In this document: positions 7,353-12,830 of the stretch, piece after piece
Layout of the letters: each line of letters begins with the position of its first letter
Numbering within the stretch: position 1 is the stretch's first letter
Source of the DNA: Patescibacteria group bacterium
GTDB taxonomy: Bacteria; Patescibacteriota; Patescibacteriia; 2-12-FULL-60-25
DNA: 21,754 nucleotides
Direction: 5' to 3'
NCBI GenBank assembly: GCA_018817245.1
Contig: JAHIUG010000077.1
Span: 1 to 21,754 of the forward strand
Program-made: the position numbers and the translations under genes
The notes under the pieces: generated by a model
What the model saw: only the letters and a program-made list of their open reading frames with translations
Databases searched by the model: none
Told to the model about the DNA's origin: nothing

Positions 7353-7631
7353 TCATTCGTACACGATGGTACTGGTTTCCTCGGGCTCACCTTCGCACTT
7401 GGGGCAGAAGGGGAGCGGGAGAGTTTCAGTCTCATCTTTGCTTTTGCCTGCGTTCCCGTCTTCTTTCGCCTTTTTGCAGTAGATCGAAATAGTGAGAGTC
7501 GCAGTTCTGATTTGTGATCCGCATTTTTTGCAGACGAGATTATTTTTCACGTTCCTGAAATTATCTTGCAGATGTTGCATGACCAAGAGCTTCACATGCT
7601 CCAAGCTAGATCCGTTTATTGGTGCTTCCAC
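7353..7631 (-). CDS. Small zinc-ribbon protein A (paralogue of its neighbour)
   Basis: A 92-residue protein of unknown function. It has two cysteine pairs, CKKCG and FCPKCE, spaced about 45 residues apart as expected for a zinc ribbon. A helical N-terminal part (SLEHVKLLVMQHLQDNF) precedes the first knuckle. The frame is open to 7721, but a GTG at 7631 is preceded by AAGGAGAA with 6-base spacing, so this GTG start is preferred. The protein shares LVCKKCG and LPFCPKCE plus the preceding helix with the next gene upstream (WSCKKCG, LPYCPECE), so they are tandem paralogues. Only 43 bases separate them, implying one operon from the promoter near 8020. Zinc binding is inferred from the cysteines. 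Confidence 0.75.
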   Translation of the reverse strand: MEAPINGSSLEHVKLLVMQHLQDNFRNVKNNLVCKKCGSQIRTATLTISIYCKKAKEDGNAGKSKDETETLPLPFCPKCEGEPEETSTIVYE

Positions 7632-7674
7632 GTCGTTCTCCTTTGCGGTTGCAGATTGTTGGTCGGAACTTGTA

Positions 7675-7968
7675 TCAGTCGAAAGCACAGGTGTGAACGA
7701 TGTCTTTTGGAACAACCTCACACTCAGGGCAATAGGGAAGAGCGAAGCGCCTTACCGGACCTCCGCCTGAACAGGGTTCGTTACTCTCAGGTTTCCTGCC
7801 GTGTTCCTTCACGCAAGGGTGAATTACACAATCAGCAAAGCGCAGCTCTCGACCGCATTTTTTACAGGACCAAGGCTCATCTTCTTCCCATTGAAAGTGC
7901 TTTTGAACGTGTTGTCCGACAGCATCCTCCAGCTCATGATATCGAATGTGCGGCTTTGGTGTGTTCAT
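7675..7968 (-). CDS. Small zinc-ribbon protein B (paralogue of its neighbour)
   Basis: A 97-residue protein, first gene of a two-gene operon. The CKKCG and YCPECE knuckles match protein A, with extra cysteines at CVIHPC and PCSGGG that may extend metal binding or be redox active. The N-terminal HELEDAVGQHVQKHF resembles the helix in protein A. The ATG at 7968 follows a strong GGAGGAG SD site, which fixes the start. There is no signal peptide or membrane segment, so it is cytoplasmic. I do not recognise the family. Zinc-ribbon proteins of this size can be transcription or ribosome-associated factors, but nothing in the sequence decides this. Confidence 0.8.
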   Translation of the reverse strand: MNTPKPHIRYHELEDAVGQHVQKHFQWEEDEPWSCKKCGRELRFADCVIHPCVKEHGRKPESNEPCSGGGPVRRFALPYCPECEVVPKDIVHTCAFD

Positions 7969-7995
7969 GATTTTCTCCTCCTTTATCGCGCCACG

Positions 7996-8024
7996 ACTTA
8001 ACCATAATTTTTGAATAATGTCAA
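7996..8024 (-). promoter_or_regulatory. Promoter for the zinc-ribbon operon
   Basis: On the minus strand: TTGACA (8019-8024), a 17-base spacer and TTAAGT (7996-8001). Predicted start is near 7989. A 23-bp palindromic element lies 15 bases upstream of the -35. Confidence 0.65.
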
Positions 8025-8039
8025 TACTTCCATCATTCG

Positions 8040-8062
8040 CTTATTCGCACGAATTAGAGAAT
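8040..8062. repeat. 23-bp shared element, copy 1 (upstream of zinc-ribbon operon)
   Basis: Matches the element at 8886-8908 in inverted orientation at 22 of 23 positions. Its core is ATTCGCACGAAT, one mismatch from a perfect palindrome. It sits upstream of the zinc-ribbon promoter and is a candidate operator. Confidence 0.7.
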
Positions 8063-8074
8063 GGTTTTACTAGA

Positions 8075-8106
8075 AAATAAAAAAGCCCAACACAAGGGTT
8101 TGGGCT
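8075..8106 (-). terminator. Terminator of the TIM-barrel-like gene
   Basis: AGCCCAA (8084-8090) pairs with TTGGGCT (8100-8106); the minus-strand transcript then runs into a U-rich stretch. It overlaps the gene's stop codon. Confidence 0.8.
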
Positions 8107-8839
8107 AGTTTTGGTTGATGCCAATATATTGTTCGACTAGCTCTTTCACTGGGAGCTGTTCTGACAATTTATTTGATAGTTCAATCGCCACATATTTTCC
8201 AAAAAAGCTTAAAGGAAAGTGATACAAGTACTCGAATTCGGAAAGCGATGAATATGAGTGCTTATCTAGGCTAGCTGTTTGTTCGAACGCACTAATGTGA
8301 CTTGCTCCGATTGTATATGTTTTAGCCAAACGACAAAGTTCTGGGAAATAGTCTGGGTATGCTTTGCGCGTGATTTCCAGATGTGAAATATCAAGACATA
8401 ATCCCGCAAATCCGATTAGATCGGATTCCAGTAATTTTCCTACATTCTCGATGTAAATGATTTCTCGCAAATCATCTGGCAGACCACAGTCAGGCAAAGG
8501 CGTTTTGCGCACAGGATGAAGATTGAATCTTTCAGTCCCAAATTCTGACATAAACATTTTGTACTCATCCGGCAACATATCTGACCGGGCGTGTACGAAT
8601 GGGATTGTGATCTGATTTTTGCTACTACGATCACGCAAGAGTTGGTAAAATTCTAACCGTTCTTTTGGACCGAGCATTGTCAAAAAAACAGAAAATCTAT
8701 CCATACCGAGATCAAAGGTTGCTGGGATGGCTAGCCGCCAATTCATAGATTGTGCAGATGAGTCACCAGCTGTGGTAATGGAACAAAGAACCTCTTGTTT
8801 GGGGGTAGTTGTTTGTTGTGTTTCAATAGGTGCGACCAT
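8105..8839 (-). CDS. TIM-barrel-like protein, resembling sugar-phosphate isomerase/AP-endonuclease-2 fold
   Basis: A 244-residue cytoplasmic protein. The order of strand-like motifs suggests a xylose-isomerase-like TIM barrel: IPFVHAR (about 79-85), FNLHPVRK, IYIENVG, LCLDISHLE, IGASHISAF and YVAIELSN. The histidine, glutamate and aspartate at those strand ends are where this superfamily places metal ligands. The first 30 or so residues are threonine/glutamine-rich and probably disordered. The specific reaction cannot be named, and fold assignment is by motif resemblance only. No SD site is present. The -10 box ends 7 bases before the ATG, implying a leaderless mRNA. A terminator overlaps the stop, so it is a single-gene unit. 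Confidence 0.7.
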   Translation of the reverse strand: MVAPIETQQTTTPKQEVLCSITTAGDSSAQSMNWRLAIPATFDLGMDRFSVFLTMLGPKERLEFYQLLRDRSSKNQITIPFVHARSDMLPDEYKMFMSEFGTERFNLHPVRKTPLPDCGLPDDLREIIYIENVGKLLESDLIGFAGLCLDISHLEITRKAYPDYFPELCRLAKTYTIGASHISAFEQTASLDKHSYSSLSEFEYLYHFPLSFFGKYVAIELSNKLSEQLPVKELVEQYIGINQN

Positions 8840-8846
8840 GCGTTTA

Positions 8847-8875
8847 ACGTTAGGCTATAATTTGTTTCAGGTCAA
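8847..8875 (-). promoter_or_regulatory. Promoter giving a likely leaderless mRNA
   Basis: On the minus strand: TTGACC (8870-8875), a 17-base spacer and TAACGT (8847-8852). Predicted start is 8839-8840, coincident with the ATG. Confidence 0.65.
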
Positions 8876-8885
8876 TAATAAGACT

Positions 8886-8908
8886 ATTCTCTAATTCGCG
8901 CGAATAAG
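8886..8908. repeat. 23-bp shared element, copy 2 (between divergent promoters)
   Basis: Contains the perfect 12-bp palindrome ATTCGCGCGAAT and matches 8040-8062 inverted (22 of 23). It lies between the minus-strand TIM-barrel promoter and the plus-strand lipoprotein promoter, an operator-like position. Confidence 0.7.
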
Positions 8909-8936
8909 GGGTATAAAAAAGGTATGTATAGCTAAC

Positions 8937-8965
8937 TTGACAAAAGTCGTATTTTGTGCTATATA
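8937..8965 (+). promoter_or_regulatory. Promoter for the mini-lipoprotein
   Basis: TTGACA (8937-8942), a 17-base spacer and TATATA (8960-8965) within a TA run. Predicted start is near 8972, giving a leader of about 47 nt that contains the SD site. Confidence 0.8.
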
Positions 8966-9018
8966 TATATCTCAAAATCAAGAACCGGTCTGAAAAGGCT
9001 CAATACTGGAGGTCTCGC

Positions 9019-9291
9019 ATGATTCATAATTTGATCACTTTCGTACTTTTCGCAATCCTGGTCGGCGGCTGCGCTGCTTCGAACAAGGGCACGCCGCCCC
9101 CAACCAACCGACCCGCACCCGTACCGTTCGTGAGTCAGGACCAAGGTCCGGATCAGGATGCGGTTCAGCTTCCGCCCATGGCGCAGGAGTCGGACTGCGG
9201 CCGCTGCAAGGCCAAGCCCTCTGTGCTGCCGAAGGTCGGAATCAGCCCAGACCACATGCAGCACATCCCGGAGGCCAAGCTGGTCGACTAG
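9019..9291 (+). CDS. Small predicted lipoprotein
   Basis: A 90-residue secreted and lipid-anchored protein. The N-terminus MIHNLITFVLFAILVGGCAA is a type II signal peptide: hydrophobic core followed by lipobox VGGC, with cysteine 18 as the lipidation site. The mature part is a proline/glutamine-rich low-complexity linker with a CGRC pair near residue 60. No enzymatic domain is visible. The ATG at 9019 has GGAGG 6 bases upstream; the frame extends to 8956, but that would start before the predicted transcription start. The coding region is clearly more GC-rich than the genes on either side, which may indicate transfer. It has its own promoter and a strong terminator. Confidence 0.8.
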   Translation: MIHNLITFVLFAILVGGCAASNKGTPPPTNRPAPVPFVSQDQGPDQDAVQLPPMAQESDCGRCKAKPSVLPKVGISPDHMQHIPEAKLVD

Positions 9292-9316
9292 TCCAACACA
9301 ATCTTCAACCTTCAAC

Positions 9317-9359
9317 CGCCCAGTACTAAACATCTCGTTTAGCGCTGGGCGTTTTCTTT
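9317..9359 (+). terminator. Two-tier terminator after the lipoprotein
   Basis: CGCCCAG pairs with CTGGGCG and an inner CTAAAC with GTTTAG, followed by TTTTCTTT. Confidence 0.9.
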
Positions 9360-9393
9360 ATACCTTTTTTCTTTTTATGCTAGGATATATCTT

Positions 9394-10437
9394 ATGAAAA
9401 AGAAGATGAAAGTTTTGGGAATTGAGACTAGCTGCGATGAGACATCTGTCGCTATATTAGAAGCAAGTGCAAGCTCTGTGCGTGTTTTACATCATGAGAC
9501 TGCGACTCAGATTCCAGTGCATGCATTATATGGTGGTGTGGTTCCAGAGATTGCAGCGCGTCTTCATGTTGCAGAAACTGTAGCGCTTTTAGATCGTGCT
9601 TTGGGTAAGGATAAGCAGGCTGATAAATTTGATGCGATTGCTGTAACTCAAGGTCCGGGATTAGCAACTGCTTTAAGAGTTGGAATCGAAGCTGCGCGGA
9701 CTTTGGCGCTCGTAACAAAAAAGCCGATTATTGGTGTGAATCATCTTGAGGGGCATTTAGCATCTGCTTGGTTAATTCCTGAAAATCGAAAGAACTGGAA
9801 ATTTCCAATTCTTGCGCTCCTTGTTTCCGGAGGTCACAGCGAACTCGTCCTAATGAAAGATTTTTGTTCGTACAAGATTTTGGGACGCACGCGAGATGAT
9901 GCAGCGGGTGAGGCATTTGATAAAACAGCTAAGCTCATGGGGCTTGGATATCCTGGCGGTCCCATTATCTCCAAGCTTGCAGAGACAGGAAATCCCGAAG
10001 CGTTTAAATTTCCGCGACCTATGATCCATGATCCATCTTTGGATTTTAGTTTTTCGGGATTAAAGACAGCAGTTCGTCAGACTTGGGAGAAGTTGCCAAA
10101 AAGTAAGCAGTCACAAAAGAAGGTGCAGGCAGATTTATGTGCTTCGATCCAGCAAGCGATTACGGATGTATTGGTGGCCAAAACAATACGAGCGGCTGAA
10201 AAATATAAACCTACGGCAATTTGTATCGTTGGTGGTGTGTCTGCAAATAAGCATCTTCAACAATGCATGCGCTCGCAGATCCGAACGCAGCTCAAAGGTG
10301 TGAAAATGTTAAAGCCATCAAAAGGTTTTTATACTGATAATGCCGCTATGATTGCAGCTGCAGGCGCATGGCATTTGTTGAAAGGGGAAAAGCATGATTG
10401 GCGAAAAATGGGTCCTAAACCGGAGTTAGATTTATAA
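9394..10437 (+). CDS. tsaD: tRNA N6-adenosine threonylcarbamoyltransferase TsaD
   Basis: Transfers the threonylcarbamoyl group from threonylcarbamoyl-AMP to adenosine 37 of ANN-decoding tRNAs, forming t6A; it works with TsaB and TsaE. The ASKHA ATPase fold begins at VLGIETSCDETSVA (7-20). Metal-binding histidines are in NHLEGH (H117, H121), and VSGGHSEL follows near 143-150. The C-terminal ADP/metal region ends with TDNAAMIAAAG, which carries the metal-ligand aspartate. At 347 residues it is full length. The ATG at 9394 precedes KKKMK and has no SD site; the alternative ATG four codons later cannot be excluded. A dispersed repeat of about 130 bases lies between it and tsaE. Confidence 0.96.
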   Translation: MKKKMKVLGIETSCDETSVAILEASASSVRVLHHETATQIPVHALYGGVVPEIAARLHVAETVALLDRALGKDKQADKFDAIAVTQGPGLATALRVGIEAARTLALVTKKPIIGVNHLEGHLASAWLIPENRKNWKFPILALLVSGGHSELVLMKDFCSYKILGRTRDDAAGEAFDKTAKLMGLGYPGGPIISKLAETGNPEAFKFPRPMIHDPSLDFSFSGLKTAVRQTWEKLPKSKQSQKKVQADLCASIQQAITDVLVAKTIRAAEKYKPTAICIVGGVSANKHLQQCMRSQIRTQLKGVKMLKPSKGFYTDNAAMIAAAGAWHLLKGEKHDWRKMGPKPELDL

Positions 10438-10442
10438 TCAGA

Positions 10443-10549
10443 TTGTCATTCTGAGCGCATTTGTCATCTCGAGCGTAGCCGAGAGATCTCTGTTCGGAAG
10501 AGATTTCTCCGCTTCACTGCACTGCGTTTCGTTCCGGTCGAAATGACAG
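10443..10549. repeat. Dispersed inverted repeat between tsaD and tsaE
   Basis: A truncated TTGTCATTCTGAGCG arm (10443-10457) is followed by a full palindromic unit (10461-10549) from TTGTCATCTCGAGCG to CGGTCGAAATGACAG. It is the same family as 2541-2617. A further GGAATGACA at 10565-10573 looks like the end of another fragment. Confidence 0.75.
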
Positions 10550-10585
10550 AATAGACTTTTCCTAGGAATGACAATTAAAAATAAT

Positions 10586-11014
10586 ATGAGACAAGCAATA
10601 ATAACAAAAGGCAAGACGAGCAAGAACTTCAAAATCCCTACTGAAAAAGATTGGGGAGATTTTGCGGAGCACGTAGTATCTGAACTTAAACCTGGAGACA
10701 TCTTGGCGCTGTCTGGTTCACTCGGTGCAGGCAAAACTACATTTGTGCAGGCGCTCGCAGGTTCTTTAGGAATTAAGAAGAACATTCAAAGTCCCACATT
10801 TGCACTTGTGCGTTCGTATCCAATCTCTGGACACGGGAAATTAACACGTTTATTGCATGTGGATGCTTATCGCATAGATGATGAGAGGGATTTAATGGCG
10901 CTTGATCTTGATGAAGAACTTGCTGATAATGAAACTGCATTGGTGTTAGAATGGCCTGAGAATATTAAAGGGTGGTTACAGAGCCACAATCCAATAAAAA
11001 TTAAGATTTCTTAA
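10586..11014 (+). CDS. tsaE: tRNA t6A synthesis ATPase TsaE
   Basis: A P-loop ATPase that binds the TsaB-TsaD complex and is needed for turnover in t6A synthesis. Walker A is GSLGAGKT (44-51), followed by the family motif SPTFALVRSY (69-78), and the C-terminal LVLEWPE strand is typical. The 142-residue length fits. The frame is also open from an ATG at 10568, but that ATG falls inside a repeat fragment, so 10586 is preferred; neither has an SD site. Pairing with tsaD supports the assignment; tsaB is not in the window. The next gene starts 4 bases after the stop, suggesting translational coupling. Confidence 0.94.
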   Translation: MRQAIITKGKTSKNFKIPTEKDWGDFAEHVVSELKPGDILALSGSLGAGKTTFVQALAGSLGIKKNIQSPTFALVRSYPISGHGKLTRLLHVDAYRIDDERDLMALDLDEELADNETALVLEWPENIKGWLQSHNPIKIKIS

Positions 11015-11018
11015 ATAT

Positions 11019-12533
11019 ATGTCAACTAAAGATACAAATTTCGATTCTTCTGTAGCTGAACCATCGAGTGAAACACAGGTCGAACCTGAGATTAAAAAGT
11101 TGGAGGATCGACTTGAGTCGGAAGTGCTGGGCTTATTAGTTGAGTTATTGAATTCGTGTGGAGAAAATGATCGTAGATCTATTGTAATGGAGATTTCAGA
11201 ATTAAAAAAACAGAAAAAGATAAGTCAGTCAGATATTTTAGAAGCAATTAATGCTGCTATAAGAAAGGACCCAAACCAATCATTTTGGGGCTATTTATCA
11301 CGTGGCACAGGAAAGGATGTTATAAAGAAATTTCCTGAATTAATGGAATATGAGATGGAAGGATTTGATGATTTTATACCTACAGATTCTCTTGAAGCAT
11401 CGTGGGAGCTTTTTCAAGGATATTTTTCTCTTCGCAAAAAAAGAAAAGAACGAAATAAACCTTCAGGGTTTGCTGGTGATATTAGCTTAGATACTATTAT
11501 TGAAGCAAAGAAAGCAAAAGAGACAGACGCTGGGTTAACAGATAAAGAGAAGCGGGATAGGATGATTGATGCTGTTATGCTTGAAATGGTATTTAAAGCA
11601 CAGCGTATCAATGAAGGAAATAATGGAACTATTCTTCGTTTGGATATTGATATTTTGGATGAGAAAACTCGTGAGTTGGCAATGGAAGTAGGTTTAATAC
11701 AAGAAGGAAATAATATTTTTAAACTATTAAAGATTTATCGCGCAGGGGATGGTGAGCAAGAGGTGAATAATCAAAGAAGCGCCTATGAGATAGTTAATGA
11801 AGCTAGCAAAAAAGGACTGGAAGTTACAAAAGTTCCTAAGGTTTACTCGATGAGGGAGATTAAATCTCCGAATAAAGAAATAAGTGAACTAATAAGAATG
11901 CATGCGCATTTAGATCTTACGCAAGATAGAGTCGAGTGTATTGTAATGGAATATTTGGAAGGTGAGGATCTTGGAACTTATATATGGAAAGAGTACGCAA
12001 AACAAATAATTAAAAAAATAGCTGATAGTAAAGAATCGATTGTATCTGAGGTAGAAGAAGAGGCGGTTGCTGGGTGTAAAACTTTTTTTGATATTCAAGA
12101 TTATATAAAAGCATTACAGCAGCGATTTGAGCCTGCCTTAAAAGGGCGATTACTTGAATTTATGGCCCGCACTCCAGCTAATGAAAAAGAAGTACGCAAA
12201 GAATCAGAAGTGAATGTAAGGAATGCGAAAAAAATTCAAGATGTTTTGGTTCAGGGTGGATTTGTTATTGATCAAAGCATCTACGATAAAGTAAATAATA
12301 CTATTGAAGCTTTTCGGGAGCAGGGGCTCGTATATTTAGACGCACATGAAAGAAATATTATGTTAGTTGGTGACGATGTCTATACAATTGATTTTGGTAA
12401 ATGTAAGAAGATAAAGCGTCCAGTGACTGGTAATCAGGATGCAGAAGCTTTTGCATCTGTTGAAGATAATCCTGAAGGCAGGCCAATTGATCGTAGTGTA
12501 GTTGAATTTTTGAAGATATTTGTTCAAAAATAA
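11019..12533 (+). CDS. Protein-kinase-like protein of unknown role, coupled to tsaE
   Basis: A 504-residue cytoplasmic protein. The first 200 or so residues are charged, helical and unrecognised. The C-terminal half looks like a kinase fold. IFKLLKIY may hold the ATP-binding lysine, and IVMEYLEGEDL resembles a hinge. YLDAHERNIML (D441, H443, N446) matches the DxHxxN catalytic loop of phosphotransferase/RIO-like kinases, and YTIDFGK gives the DFG aspartate at 458. A long helical insertion lies between hinge and catalytic loop. There is no membrane segment. It begins 4 bases after tsaE, so it is almost certainly in that operon. The substrate is unknown. The link to KEOPS Bud32, the kinase partner of TsaD-type proteins in archaea, is only a contextual analogy. 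It is more AT-rich than tsaD. Confidence 0.75.
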   Translation: MSTKDTNFDSSVAEPSSETQVEPEIKKLEDRLESEVLGLLVELLNSCGENDRRSIVMEISELKKQKKISQSDILEAINAAIRKDPNQSFWGYLSRGTGKDVIKKFPELMEYEMEGFDDFIPTDSLEASWELFQGYFSLRKKRKERNKPSGFAGDISLDTIIEAKKAKETDAGLTDKEKRDRMIDAVMLEMVFKAQRINEGNNGTILRLDIDILDEKTRELAMEVGLIQEGNNIFKLLKIYRAGDGEQEVNNQRSAYEIVNEASKKGLEVTKVPKVYSMREIKSPNKEISELIRMHAHLDLTQDRVECIVMEYLEGEDLGTYIWKEYAKQIIKKIADSKESIVSEVEEEAVAGCKTFFDIQDYIKALQQRFEPALKGRLLEFMARTPANEKEVRKESEVNVRNAKKIQDVLVQGGFVIDQSIYDKVNNTIEAFREQGLVYLDAHERNIMLVGDDVYTIDFGKCKKIKRPVTGNQDAEAFASVEDNPEGRPIDRSVVEFLKIFVQK

Positions 12534-12542
12534 AATTTATAA

Positions 12543-12575
12543 AAAACGCATCAATCAGCTGAATAGATGCGTTTT
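12543..12575. terminator. Bidirectional terminator between convergent genes
   Basis: AAAACGCATC and GATGCGTTTT form a perfect 10-bp stem. It serves the plus-strand kinase-like gene and overlaps the stop codon of the minus-strand small gene. Confidence 0.9.
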
Positions 12576-12783
12576 AGTCTGAAATGTTAGATAGTGGATA
12601 TTGTGCAAGGATTTTTCCATTATCAGGATCCTTTATTAACAATGCGTCATTGTCGGCATTGCTGGATATTTTGAATCCAAAGCCGCTGTATAGTTTGATA
12701 ATGAGAACTAGATGATCAAATTGTCTTTTTGTAAGATCCTGTACAGTGACCGCCCTGTTCGTTTGACTCGTTTCTTCCTCCAT
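12574..12783 (-). CDS. Small protein of unknown function
   Basis: A 69-residue soluble protein. The N-terminal third is acidic and polar, followed by a predicted helix (LTKRQFDHLVLIIKLYSG) and a strand-turn-strand end (ALLIKDPDNGKILAQYPL). I do not recognise the family. Support for a real gene comes from a TTGACA-N17-TAATTC promoter whose start falls on the ATG, and from a terminator overlapping the stop. A perfect palindrome covers the start codon and touches the -10 box, suggesting a bound regulator, possibly the protein itself. No SD site precedes the ATG. Confidence 0.65.
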   Translation of the reverse strand: MEEETSQTNRAVTVQDLTKRQFDHLVLIIKLYSGFGFKISSNADNDALLIKDPDNGKILAQYPLSNISD

Positions 12784-12792
12784 GAGGAGGAA
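12775..12792. promoter_or_regulatory. Perfect palindrome over start codon and -10 box
   Basis: TTCCTCC-ATGA-GGAGGAA forms a 7-bp stem with a 4-base centre. It spans the start codon of the 12783 gene and overlaps the -10 at 12790-12795, an arrangement typical of a repressor operator. Confidence 0.5.
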
Positions 12793-12818
12793 TTAACATA
12801 TTAAAGAATTATTGTCAA
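12790..12818 (-). promoter_or_regulatory. Promoter of the small gene, leaderless
   Basis: On the minus strand: TTGACA (12813-12818), a 17-base spacer and TAATTC (12790-12795). Predicted start is 12783, the A of the ATG. Confidence 0.65.
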
Positions 12819-12830
12819 TGGTAGTGCTAA

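Noticed and set aside
7566..7970. 134-residue plus-strand ORF opposite the zinc-ribbon genes
   Set aside because: Shadow frame; the minus-strand pair is supported by paralogy, cysteine motifs and SD sites.
8040..8908. Inverted 23-bp elements as ends of an insertion sequence
   Set aside because: No target-site duplication outside the pair and no transposase inside; an operator role fits the promoter positions better, though not proven.
8959..9333. 124-residue minus-strand ORF opposite the lipoprotein
   Set aside because: Produced by the GC-rich reverse strand of the lipoprotein gene; no SD site, and the plus-strand gene has promoter, SD site, lipobox and terminator.
10438..10785. 115-residue minus-strand ORF over the repeat and tsaE start
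   Set aside because: Runs through an inverted repeat and antisense to tsaE; no recognisable protein features.
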